Shown here: one piece after another, positions 36,187 to 48,100 of the stretch
Position numbering within the stretch: the first letter of the stretch is position 1
Layout: each line of letters begins with the position of its first letter
Origin: Edaphochlamys debaryana
Taxonomy: Eukaryota > Chlorophyta > Chlorophyceae > Chlamydomonadales
NCBI GenBank assembly: GCA_016858145.1
Contig: JAEHOE010000052.1
Coordinates: 62,001-126,000 of the forward strand
Length of the DNA stretch: 64,000 nucleotides
Direction of reading: 5' to 3'
Notes under the pieces: model-generated
Databases searched by the model: none
What the model was told of the DNA's origin: nothing
What the model saw: the letters and a program-made list of their open reading frames with translations, nothing else
Position numbers and translations under genes: made by a program

Positions 36187-39089
36187 TCAGAGGTCAATGC
36201 GCTCGCAGGTGACCAGCCCCTTCAGCCCCTCCCACGTCTCCAGCAGCCACCGCAGCCGCGCCAGCTCGCCCTCGCGGCTCCCGGTGGCGGGGCCGGGCCC
36301 GCCCTCCTCCTTGCCGTCCCACAGCGCCTGGAGCACCTGAGGGGTTGGAAGAGGACGCAGGAGGGCGAAGCGATTGCGGTTGCGATTGGGGGCCAAGGGA
36401 CACGACAGAGCAGCTCTAAGTGCAAGGACAGGGCATACATGCAAGGCCCCAACCCAAGCAAAAATGAAGACCGGACGTTGACCCCAGGACCCCATATAAA
36501 CTCTCTCTCACCTCGTCGATTGCGCTCTCTACGGACATACCGTAGAACGAGCCCGTCGGGAGTGCCTGTATCGGCCTCGCCGCCGCCGCTGGGTTTGGCG
36601 CGCGCTCCTGCGCTTGCCGTTGCAGCTCCCCTGCCGCCAGCTCCGCCGCCTTGTGTGCTCTGATGCCGCGCCCGAAGTTGATCACTACCGCACCGGCCGT
36701 GGGCAGCAGCCAGAAGCTCTCAGTGCTCACGCCATTCTCAAGCGGTGTCTTGACCCACGAGGCGACTTCGCGGACCCAGGAGCGCAGGCGGTTGCGGTCG
36801 GTTAGGAGCGTCTGCATGGTCTTGCCGCGGAGCAGCAGGAGCGGCTTGAGCCCTCTGGGGGAGCTGCCGGCAGCTGCCAGCCGCTCCACGGCCCGCTGCA
36901 CCACCTCAGCCGGTAGGGCAGGCGGCAGCGGCGGTAGGGCAGGCGGCAGCGGCGCAGTTGGCGGCTCGCGGCCCGAGGTGCTCAACGGCGGGGAGTCCTC
37001 CTGCCTCAAGCGCACGCCGCCGGACGGTACCATGCCGCGCGCATGCGAGATCCTCGCCGGTAGCCCGTACAGTCTGGCCGTGTGCTGTACGGCGGCTACC
37101 GAGCACCCCGCATCGACCTCGAGGTGCCAGAGCCGGACCTCGTCGCAACGCGCCAGCAGCGTCCCGGCGGGATCTGGATCTGGGTCGGGCGGAAACGTGC
37201 AAGGGGCACTGACAGCGTGTGAGTTCTAGCCGCAGCTGCAACACTGCCAACGGTAGGACCAATAAACGTGTCCCTACGGACCCGGCTAGGGGTCTTGGCT
37301 TCCAGGGCTCAGCCCGTGACATAGGGGGCAGCGTAATCCCACGACGGAGCCTGGTTTCGCGGCCACGTCTAGCACCAGTACGCACCATCGACCGGCAGCT
37401 CGCCCTCGCCCTCGTCCCCACCCTCGTCGCCATCCACGACGAGGACGATGTCCAGGAGCAGCCGCGGTAGCCGCGGCCCGAGCTTGCGGCTCGGCAGCAG
37501 CGCCCGGGCCCAGAAGGCCCCCAGCTGCGCCTGCGTGGCGCCCTTCAAGGGGAGCTCTTTGTCCTCCAGGCGCACGCACGCCAGCAGGCCGCCGGAGAAG
37601 GTGCAGGTCAAGTTGGCGGCCATGCCCTGGCAAGGGAGGGCAAGGGAGACATAGGAAGGGCCCTGATGAGGGGGGGTACAGCAGGACACGTGGGCGGTGT
37701 GGCGGGTGGCGGCGGCCGAGGAGTCCTTGATGATGGGGGGGTGAGGGAATGAGGGAGGGGGCGACAGCCAGGGCTGGGAAAGAGGGGAGAGGGGCCAGTC
37801 AGCTACGACGCCTACGAGCAACGAGTGCGAACAAGGCGATGGGAGTTCGCCAGGCATGCACGGACACGCTTGGGCACGCTTGGGCACGCTTGGGCACGGG
37901 GCCCAGTTAGTAAGTGTCGGGCCGCGACAGCCTCCACTAGCCAACCACGAACGGCCCTCACCAGGCAATCCGCCATGAGCTCGAACGGCACCGGCGCCCC
38001 CGCCGTGTTGCAGGGCTCCACTTTGTGCAGCGTCAGGGTCTCCAGGGAGGGCGGCGCCGCGTCCAGGAGCAGCCGGCACTCCTCAGGGCTGAAGACCGGG
38101 AAGGCCAGTGGTCGCCCGGCGGTCGCGCGGAGCGTGAGCGACTTGAGCGCCGTCATCTTGGCGAAGGCCGCGGGGAGTTTGCTCAAGTCGTGGTCTTTGT
38201 CGGGCTCGAACATGGGGTCCACGTCCAGGCTCTCGAGCCTAGACGCCACGTCTGCCGCGATGAGGGGCAACTGGCGTCGGGGTTGGGCAGGCGGTCAGTC
38301 GGTGTCAGGGTTTGGCGCATGCGCTGGCTGGACAGGACGGTAGGACCTGTGGCGCGCATACTGGACGGTAATCACTTACAGCTGGCTGCAGCTGGGCCGT
38401 GCTGGGGCCCGAGCCCCCTGAGCCCTGACAAAGAATGCCAGGGCCACGGCCCCGCGGCCACCCGTTGTTCTCGTCAGGGGTCAGCCGCACCCCCGATCAC
38501 CCCTGGTTCTCGTCAAACCCCGCGGCCACCCGTTTAGGCCCTTGCATAGCACCCACCATGCGAAGTCGTCCAGGCTGAGGTGCTTGAGGTGGGCCAGCTG
38601 CGAGAAGGCGCAGGGCTCGGGGGCCTGGTCCGTGCTGCTCTCAGCCATGGGGACCTCCAGCGTCAGCATCTCGAGCTTGGGCACGCTCTGCAGCATGGCG
38701 GCGAGGGCTGATGCCGAAAGCCCCTCGCTATTGTTGCGCGAGCCCCTGATGTGCAGGGCCTTCAGGCGCGAGCAGGCCTCCGAGCCCGCGCTCGCGAGGA
38801 GCAGTTGGACATGTTTGAGGTCCGCTCTGCCGACCAAGAAGGTCAGGCTGGTGCACTTGGGCCAGCGCTCCAGCCTCCCACACAGTGCATCCACCTCGGC
38901 CCTGCTCTTGCCGTCCAACCAGAGCTTGAGCTCCGGCCGGTGCTCATCGACGAGCTGGCGCAGGGCTTTCACGGCTAGCCGCGCGTCATTGCGAGAACAG
39001 GTGGTTTGTGCATAGGCTGTGTTACGGTATAGTTTGCTACGAAGGGCTTGGTAGATGACTGCGCGGGCAAATGCTGAGCCCGGCAGCAC
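36187..39089 (-). CDS. Paralogue P7, 5' end altered
   Basis: Exons: 39089-38553, 38270-37962, 37626-37386, 37179-36512, 36336-36187; 1905 nt, 634 aa. Motifs: LCGRLERWPKCTSLTFLVG, SASALAAMLQSVPKLEMLTL (also in P6), ALLPSRKLGPRLPRLL, LLARCDEVRLWHLEVD, LLLLRGKTMQTLL and VLQALWDGKEEGGPG. Exon 1 must use a donor 4 nt downstream of that used by P5/P6 to keep frame (GCATGGTGG|GTGCTA). The start is doubtful: a family-like start MAASGSGAAGLSIC at 39108 is in another frame and runs to a stop, so the start used here is the next ATG in the correct frame. Compared with P6 an insertion of roughly 30-45 bp near codon 25 (KLYRNTAYAQTTC) is also present. Possibly functional with a shorter N-terminus, possibly decaying. 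Confidence 0.68.
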
Positions 39090-39108
39090 CGCTACCCGAT
39101 GCTGCCAT

Positions 39109-40518
39109 CACGCTCTGTCAGTGTAAGATATGACACGATGGCGAGCGCGGTGGTAACCTAGCTCGGCGCTCAATACATCGCGTGTCGACGGTTGGGCCGT
39201 TTTGGCGCGCTTCGCGCAGATTCCTCCGTAGGAATTTGCTCCTGCTGCGACGCGTAAATAGAAGGCCAGAGCCATCACCTCGCTCCCGGCCGTTGCGGCC
39301 GTCTCCGCCATGGCCGTTGCTTCCTGGCGATTCCTGGCCAGGTCTGGCGCCCCCGCAGCCCTGCGGCTCCGCCGGCAGCCGCCGCCGCACAGAACGCCGT
39401 TTACTACACGGGCCCCCTTGCTGCCGGAAAAAAAAGTGCTCGCATGACACGCACGCGAGCTGCTGTCAAGGGTGCTTTGCTGCGGACCATGCTGCCTCTG
39501 CTGCAACGCAGTACCGATAGGCAAACACACAAGATGTGCCCATGCTCGTCACGACAGGGTGTTGCAACTGGCCCGTGGGAGTTGATTGCACGCCGCAACT
39601 GTCTGCGCAGAATCCTGTCAGGTGCTTGGACGTGCCATCCCCTCGATGTCGATCATCGAGCCATCCCCTCAACCCCATAACAACTCACTCACTGGGTGTT
39701 CGCACCCCTCAACCAGAACAGCAGTTCAACTCCCAGTGTACCCACGGTAACATCGGCGCTATCACTGGGACACAAGTACATTGGCAAAAGCCCGTTGGAA
39801 CTCTCGTCTTGGACCTCCAATACCCCAACAGCAACAGCAACTTCACACCTGGGCCCCGTGTAATGAAGTACACTCCGTTGCCTGTCTAGACGGTCCGGGA
39901 ACCTCCACCCCCTGCGCAGCATGACTGACTGGTTGACCTGAAGTACCCCCCCACACATTCCCCTCCCGGAGGTGTATGAATAGAAAGCCCCACAACTGGA
40001 GAGCTACAAGATCTTGCCTTCTGCCCCCCACCCTGCGCGAAATAGACTAAACAGTCACAACTTGGGACACGGCTTGGCTATTTGCATGGCGCCTGTCCAA
40101 ATGGCACCCTACCCTGCCAACGCCTACCCTTTCATTTGAGGATCACAGTGTCTGGAGGCAAACCTACGCCCTGTGCCTTGGGCCAGACCTACTCGCTGCA
40201 CTGGCAACGCATAAAGATGTACGAGCATTATACAGTGCGTTATTGATGCCCTGCTACCTGCGCCTGCCGACTGCTTGTCCCAACATAAATACAAGTGCTG
40301 CACACTAACGACCTCATCCGTTCTGACTGCACAGCTGTCTAACTGCAAGCCGGCTTAGTGCCACAGGGCTGCTGCTGCGCCCCACACGCTTGGCGCACTT
40401 GCCCCCCGCTCAGCCCCCGAGGCCACAGGCCCTCAAGGCGCTCCTCGCTCAGTAGCCGTAGCTCTCCCCTAGCAGCTCAGCCTGTGGCACGGGCAGGGGA
40501 AAGGTGGGACCACACGTT
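39109..40518. other. Gene-free interval between P7 and the Ala-rich gene
   Basis: No exon structure was recognised. The part 39,650-40,330 is noticeably less GC-rich than the rest of the window. A + strand ORF at 39,536-39,889 has no family features. Confidence 0.45.
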
Positions 40519-41472
40519 TCAGAACGGCGCACAAGTCGTGTGCCCCACTGCGCGGGCGGCCAGGCCAGGAACGGTTGCGTGGGTTAGCGGGGAGACGAGG
40601 ACCAACACAGCGCCCCGCAAGGCCCACATCAGGCACTGCCAGTGCAAAGAAGCTGAACAATACGCCCGAAAGGAACTGTGACTCGCCTGCAACTGCAGCT
40701 CGAGGGCGCCTTCGGAGTAATCTCCGTCGGCATCCGAATCTGTTGTGGGCGGCTTGGGCCCGTCCCGGACAGCGCCGGCGTCCTCGGCCCCGGCTGAAAT
40801 GGTTGCGAACGCCTCCTTCGCCGCCGCCAGGGCCACGGCCGTCGTGTCCTCGGCAGCTTTGGCTGCCGTCCATTCGGCAGAGGCGGCGGCCTGCGCTGCT
40901 GCAATGGCAGCGTCCGTGTAGCGACCCGTTGTTGCCGCCACCTCGGCCCAGCCCTCTAGCTCCGCAGCCATAGTCACGTCAGCGGCGGCGGCGGCGCGGG
41001 ACTCCGCCTCCTCTGCAGCCGCCTGCGCGATTGCTGCTTGCTTCTGAGCTTCTGCCGCCGCCACGGCCTTGTCAGTGACAATGCTACCGGTCGAGAAGAC
41101 GAAGCGCCGGAGCTTGACCGCCGCCTCTGCCGCTGCCTCCGCCGTCCCCGCTGCAGCCTCCGCTGCCCTAGCCGCTGCCCTGGCCGCGGCCTCAGCCTTG
41201 ACCTGGTACTCCTTCGCAGCTACGCCACCCCTGACTGCCCCCGTCGCTGCTGTATCTGCCTCCGCCGCCCCATCAGCACCGAGGCCTGCGGGCCTTCCAC
41301 CTAAGAAAGCATCCAAAGTATCCAACACGTCTGGCCGCCGTGCTGACCGGGCCTGAACTGCGTGACGGTCTTCTAGCTGGCCCCCATAGGCCTTGCTGAT
41401 GAGGACGCGAGCCGAGGCAGAGCCTGCGACGGCTGCCAGGGCGAGCACAGCCAGCAGAACTCGTAATGCCAT
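40519..41472 (-). CDS. Ala-rich helical protein with signal peptide
   Basis: Single open frame of 317 codons starting at MALRVLLAVLALAAVAGSAS, a clear signal peptide with an Ala-X-Ala cleavage site near residue 21. The mature part is dominated by Ala with regularly spaced Glu, Lys and Gln (AAEAAAGTAEAAAEAAVKL, AEAQKQAAIAQAAAEEAES), predicting long amphipathic helices or coiled coil. No catalytic motif. The Ala pattern stops at GALELQLQ. The following residues to 40,519 look unlike it, and a good GC-type donor (TTGCAG|GCGAGT at 40,687) sits exactly there, so the true C-terminus may be spliced to an exon I could not find. Probably secreted or lumenal/cell-wall; function unknown. Confidence 0.6.
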   Translation of the reverse strand: MALRVLLAVLALAAVAGSASARVLISKAYGGQLEDRHAVQARSARRPDVLDTLDAFLGGRPAGLGADGAAEADTAATGAVRGGVAAKEYQVKAEAAARAAARAAEAAAGTAEAAAEAAVKLRRFVFSTGSIVTDKAVAAAEAQKQAAIAQAAAEEAESRAAAAADVTMAAELEGWAEVAATTGRYTDAAIAAAQAAASAEWTAAKAAEDTTAVALAAAKEAFATISAGAEDAGAVRDGPKPPTTDSDADGDYSEGALELQLQASHSSFRAYCSASLHWQCLMWALRGAVLVLVSPLTHATVPGLAARAVGHTTCAPF

Positions 41473-42168
41473 GGGCCCTGGGGCGGAGCGGGGGCGGGGT
41501 GGGGTTGTAGCGGTGGAGCGCAGGAGAGGAGGGGCAGCCGTGCTGCTTGGTGGGGCGGGGCCAGCAGTTGGCGAGGTCTGCGGAGTATAGTGGGGATGTT
41601 GTGCATGGGTCAGGCACACGAGCGGCACCCCTGGTGCTGCAGGCCGCAAGCTTGCGTGTGGGCGGGGTGCAGGCGTGCGGGGGCAGGGCCCCTAACTGTG
41701 CCAGCAAGGCGCGCTCCGCTCGAGGCGAGCATAATGCGAGCGCGCCTTACCTCGCGCGCGGCAATCCACTGGTGCCCCTTTGTTGAGGAGCGGACGCACT
41801 GCTGGGTTGCGGGCCAAGAGGCCGCGCGACGTGTCTCAATGGCAGTTTGCGCGGGAGTTCGGTTGTGTCGCCGCCTAAGCAGGGAATGCTATGCTACTAG
41901 CGCGGTGTGATGCTCCTTGAAGAGTGCAGGGTAGGGCAGTGCAAAGAGGTGGTTCACGCGGCCTCTGCCCCTCTGGGCAGAGCGCTGCCCATGGCGGACT
42001 TCGATCCCAGGTGCAGTGCACCTCGTGCACCAAGCACTTCGTGTCTTTGCATAGGCACACGCGTCCCATACCCACGCAACACTCTAGTCCTAGTCCCGCT
42101 GAGCAGAGTGTTGCTGAACTGGAATTTGCTTGAGCGGGGCACGGCCCCCCGCAGCGTAGCCGGGAGCC
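41473..42168. promoter_or_regulatory. Shared divergent promoter region
   Basis: About 700 bp between the Ala-rich gene (-) and the beta-adaptin gene (+), transcribed away from each other. No TATA box or known motif could be assigned with confidence. Confidence 0.5.
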
Positions 42169-45100
42169 ATGTCGGACGGCAAATACTTTTCCACCACCAA
42201 GAGAGGTGAGCAAAACAGCAACTGGAGGCGAGGAGCCGGGTGAGCAGTGCGATCACTGTGCGGACCTTGCTTCCGCGCCAGGTGAGATCCATGAGCTCAA
42301 GGAGGAGCTCCGGAGCCTTGACCGGCCCAAGAAGAAGGACGCCGTTAAGAAGGTCATTGCGGCGATGACCGTGGGCAAGGATGTGTCCATGCTCTTCCCC
42401 GATGTGGTCAACTGCATGCAAACGGACGACCTGGAGCTCAAAAAGCTCGTTTACCTGTACCTTATCAACTATGCGAAGACTCAGCCGGACCTCGCTATCA
42501 TGGCGGTGAACACCTTCGTCAAGGCAGGTCCATGCGGGAAGCTGGAGCGACGTAGCCGGGTCTGCCCGCAGGGCTCGCGGGCTTGGGGTTGCTGCTGACA
42601 CCAGGCGTATGAGAATGAGACAGGGTTATACGTAACGGGCGTGCAGCGCCGAGCACCGGACCCTGCATACGCAGCTGGCTGGAGGGGCCCACGAGCGTGG
42701 CCAGTGCCCCGTGCCCCACGGCCTTCCAAGCCTCCTGCGCTTACCCGCGCCTCAGCGCTTGGCCGCATCACTTCAGCATTGTGTCACACACCTCGAAGGC
42801 ACGCCCGTCCCCTCTCCCCATCCCGGTCAAAGCCCTACTTGGCCGCACTCCCTCACATCTCCGCAGGACTCGCAAGACCCCAACCCGCTCATCCGCGCTC
42901 TGGCGGTGCGGACCATGGGCTGCATCCGTGTGGATAAGATCACCGAGTACCTGTGCGACCCGCTGCAGCGCTGCCTCAAGGTGGGCGGAGGAGAGGCAGG
43001 GCAGCGGCGGGGGTTGGGGCGGGGGAGGGGCCGGGGACCTCGGCACACGCCGGCTGAGTGTAGGAGCGGAGCGAATACCGCGATGCTGGGGCTTGCTGGG
43101 AGCCTGCTCGATGCCCGCGGAATGCTCTTCTGATGATACTGGCCGCCGGAGCTCTACCGTGCCGTACGTCGGAGCGGAGCTAAGGCGTGGCGAGCACAGC
43201 GGGAGCCCTGGCGGCGAACGGCGGTGCCGTTTCGACGGTTAGGGTCCCCTAGCTCGGCGCCGCCAGGAGGCAGAGCCAGGAGCGGCCAGACAGCAGGCGG
43301 GGGGCGCGGTATTCCACGTCGCGCCTGGCAGCGCTGGGTTACTGTGTCAGGAGAGGTCTTCGCAGCGGCGTGGGGAAGTCAGGGCAGCAGAGGCGGCCTG
43401 GGCGCTGGTCCCGAGGCTTCCCGGCGGCCGCTCTGGCGCAGTGCTGACACCTGAGCTACCCGGCGGGTGCAAAGGCCACGGGACGGCGCAGCTATGCGCA
43501 GCTGGGCGCTCGGCTGACAGCGGACTCCTGCCGAGCGCTCTCCTCTCGGCTGTGCCGCCCTGCGTCCATGGCCGGGGCGGGACCTGGCCATGGCTCACAC
43601 CCCCGCCCTCCAAGCGCCAACCCCTCGGTCCCCTCCGCCAAATCCCTTGTGGCGACCCCAGGACGACGACCCGTACGTCCGCAAGACGGCGGCGGTGTGC
43701 GTGGCGAAGCTGTACGACATCAACCCGGAGCTGGTGGAGGACCGGGGCTTCCTGGACATGCTGCGGGTGGGGCGGGGGCACAGGGAATGGGGGCAGGGTT
43801 ACGACGACGGGGCGGTGGGGCGGTGGGGCTGGTGCGGTGCCCCGGGGGCTGGGGCGTTGCGGCTGGAGCGGTGTCCCCGGGGCGGTGGGGCTGGTGCCCA
43901 GCGCACGGGCGTGGTTGACTCCAGGAGCAGGACCAGGGGCGGGGGGGGGGTTTGGGGCTGGGCGGGAGCCTGGGTGGGCCCCACGCCCAAGCCTCGTGAC
44001 CGCCCAGGGCAGGCCAACGCCCAGCGCAGTTTGCGTGGAGGCTGCTGGTCGCGGTTGTGGCCTTGACGGCCCGTCACTGACGCCCATGCGGACCCGCCCC
44101 CCCTGCGCAGGAGATGCTGAGCGACGCCAACCCCATGGTGGTGGCCAACGCCCTGGCGGCCCTGCAGGTGGGGGGAGGGGGGTAGCAGGCGGCCTGCAGG
44201 TGGGAAAGGACTGTGCTGAAAGGATTGTAGTCGCCGATGCGGGGGGCGTGCGACAGGGAGCACGCAACATGAAATGGCACGAAAAGGAGGCGGGGCCGTC
44301 CGGCAATCCCAGCCCCCCAGTCCAGCATCTGAGGGACAGCAGGCGTGGCACGAGCGAAGTGGGGGACTGGAGCAGGCCGCTCCGCCGCCCTCGTGCTGCC
44401 CAGACGTGGTTGTGCAACACCTTGCACGCGGCGTGGGCATGGTTTGGGTGGTTGAGCGCCTGATGCAGCGCCCCAGGCCCCGGCGGCTGGAGTGCGCTGA
44501 TCGGAATGCGGCAGAGACTGGTTCGCTGCTTGGCACCAGACTCGGGACTCGGGCCGCAGCAGCTGACCCGGGCTATCAAGCGGACAACCATCTGCTGGCA
44601 GCGAGCGCTCTCTAGCCGCTGCATCATGCGGCCCACACCGGACACACAGCCCTGCCCGTCCTGGTCCTCCAGCCGACCCCGCCTGCACCTCTTGCCCTCA
44701 TCCCGTGCCCTCCGCCCTCACGCGGCACTCTCCCCCGCCCCCGCCCCCCTTGCTCCCGCCCCCCAGGAGATCCAGGAGCTGGCGGGCCCCGGCGGCAAGG
44801 ACCTGCTGCAGATGAGCACGCAGACGCTCAACAAGCTGCTGGCGGCACTGAACGAGTGCACCGAGTGGGGGCAGGTGGGGAGGGGTGGGGTGGGCGTGGT
44901 TGGGCGGGGGCGGGTCGGCAGGTTCCGGGCAGTTTCAAGTCCCTACTGATGGCGCCTGGACGGGTGTCAGGAGAGCGCATCGCACAGTTTCCATAGTGCC
45001 TGCACCCAAGTCATTGCTGCCCTTCAACCCTTTCTCATGCACCTTTCCCGCCCCCAACCCCAGGTCTTCATCCTGGACTCCCTGGCCGCCTACGACACGC

Positions 45101-48100
45101 GCGACCCCAAGGACGCTGAGAAGATCGCGGAGCGGGTGCTGCCCCGCCTGCAGCACGTCAACTCGGCCGTGGTGCTGTCGGCTGTCAAGGTGGGGTGTCA
45201 GGAGGGGGCTGGCAGCTGGCGGGGGTGGGGATGGTGTGGTGTTGGCCGTGAGGTTGTCGGCCGTAAAGGTGGGCAGCCGCGGGGATGGGGGAAGGGTGTG
45301 GAGTTGGGTTTGGCGGCTGGCGGGAAGACGTGGGGATGGGCAAGCGGGGGGCTCGGGGACAAAAAACGTGTTGATGGGGGTCGGATATGGAGGACGTGGA
45401 GGCGATGACAGGTGGGATATCGGTTGGGTACCCTGCTCATCCCTCCCACCTTCCCCCTTCCTCCCTCTCCCCCCCCCGTAAGGTGATCCTGCGCTGCATG
45501 GACGTGGTGGCCCTGGGTCCCTCCGGGGGGGAGGACACCATCAAGGCCTGGAGCAAGAAGATGGCGCCGCCGCTGGTCACCCTGCTGGCCGCGGAGCCTG
45601 AGGTGGGGGCAGATGCGGGGTGGGGGTGTTGCGGGACCAGGGCGAAAGGGGGCAGGGGAGCCGTGGGGGTCGTTGCGAGTGTGGCCGGGGTCAATGCGAT
45701 GGGGCGGTGACCCTGCTGGCCGCGGAGCCCTAGGTGGCCAGCGGCTGGAAGCTGGCGGAGTGAGGGCTGGGGCCCTTCCCGGGAAACCATGGCGCTGACC
45801 GCCTGTAGGCAGCGCCGAGCGGCGCTTCGCTGGCGCAGGCGACACCCCCTCCTCACACCCACCCCCCCACCTCCTCACCTCCCCACAGGTCCAATACGTG
45901 GCGCTACGCAACATCAACCTCATCGTGCAGCGCCGCCCGGCCGTGCTGGCGAACGAGGTCAAGGTGGGAGCACGCAGCACGGGGCATGGGGGGCTAGCAG
46001 AACCAGCAGCGGAACTTCGGAGGCCGTCGACGAACATCGAATACAAGCGGTACCCTCGTCCTCACGGCGCCTGTCTCTTCCCTTTCCCTCTCCCTCGCAC
46101 CTTCTGCCTGTCAGGTGTTCTTCTGCAAATACAACGACCCGCTGTACGTCAAGATGGAGAAGCTGGAGATCATGATCCGCCTGGCATCCGACAAGAACAT
46201 CGACCAGGTGGGGCTGGGAATGGGTTGGGGGTGGAGGTAGAGTTGCCTTCTGGCTGGCTGGCTGCTGCCCTTCAATCGCCACCTCCCCTCTTCCCCCCCG
46301 GTGCGGCGTGCTTCCACTAGCGATTGCATCTTGGGTCAGCTTCACCCGTTGACCTGACCTGCGCCCCCCCTCCCCCCCAGGTGCTGCTGGAGCTCAAGGA
46401 GTACGCACAGGAGGTGGACGTGGACTTCGTGCGCAAGTGAGGGAGCGGGGTCGTGCGGGTAGGGGGGGGGCCTAGTCGAAGAGCCTCTCTGATGTGGATG
46501 TCTCCGACCCCAGCCCCTGCACGTGCTGCTCTCCTCACGTCCGTCCCACCCTCCATCCCTCACCCTTCCTGTATCATCCAACCCAATCCCTGCACTCGCT
46601 GCTCACGCAACCTCCCACCCTCCCTCCCCCTACCCCCCAAGGGCGGTCCGCGCCATCGGCCGTTGCGCTGTGGCCCTGGAGAAGGCCACGGAGCGGTGCA
46701 TCAACGTGCTGCTGGAGCTCATCCAGACCAAGGTCGGGGGAGAGGGGTGGGAGGGGTGAGGGTTTTCACGAGGTGCTCCTTGTCGCAGGCGGGGAGAAGG
46801 GGAGGTGCTGTGGTGGCTCTTGCTCACGCGTACTTCCCTCATCCCCGACCCCTTCCAGGTGTCGTACGTGGTGCAGGAGGCGATCATCGTGATCAAGGTG
46901 GGTTGGATCTAAGATGGAGCAGGCCAGGGCATGGGGGGCCAGGATGAGGACGGCCATCGCGCCCCTGGGCAACCCTTGCTTGCCCCTGTCCCTGCCTGCC
47001 CCTGCCGCTGACCCCTCTCTCACTCCCACCTTCCCGCCCGCCCCACCCCCAGGATATCTTCCGGCGCTACCCCAACCAGTACGAGTCCATCATCGCCACC
47101 CTGTGCGACAACCTGGATAGGTGGGTGCGTGCAATTGTGTGGCGGGGTGGGGGGGGGGGCACGCGACAGGGGCTGCGGAGGGGCACCGCGGGATGCTGCT
47201 TCGACCGCCAACCACCGCTCCGCGGATGGCTTGGCTCCTCGCGTCCGATCCCCAACACCGCTCAACCCTGCCGTACGCACTGCCGTACTCGCAGCCTGGA
47301 CGAGCCCGAGGCCAAGAGCAGTATGGTGTGGATCATCGGCGAGTACGCGGAGCGCATCGACAACGCGGACGAGCTGCTGGAGGCCTTCCTGGAGACATTC
47401 CCCGAGGAGACCAGCATGGTGCGTGCGGGGGTTGTAAGAGGGTTTGGGAGATGTTGGGTTGATGACCGCTGCCGCCGTCGCGCTTGCCTTGTCTCCTCCG
47501 CGCGTAGCTACGGGCTACAGCCCAGTGCCCAGTCCTCATCTCCTGCCCTTCCCGCACCCCCGCTACCTCATCCCTCTCCCCTCTCCCAGCCCCACTCCTC
47601 ATATCTCCCCCTCACCCCCCACTCCCCCACCCCCGCAGGTCCAGCTGCAGCTGCTCACGGCCACGGTCAAGCTGTTCCTCAAGAAGCCCACCGAGTCCGC
47701 CCAGAAGATGATCAGCGCGGTGCTGTCGTGCGCCACCACCGAGACCGACAACCCCGACCTCCGCGACCGCGCCTACATCTACTGGCGCCTGCTTTCCACC
47801 GACCCCGAGGTGGGGGGCCTGGGAGGGGCTGACGTGGCTTGGGCTTGAGTTGAGGAGGTAAGCTGGGCATTAGTTGAATGGCGTCGAGCCATGATGCGCG
47901 CGGTCCATGCCCCCTTAACCTCTTGCCCCTCTCCCCTCCCCTTGTCCCCCAGGCCGCCAAGGACGTGGTGCTGGCGGAGAAGCCCGTCATCGCGGACGAC
48001 TCGTCATCGCTGGACCCATCGCTGCTCGAGGTGGGCCGGGGGGTTGAGGGTGAAGCGGAGGGGGTCGGCCGGGGGGGTGGAGAGTTGCTCCCGCTGCCGG

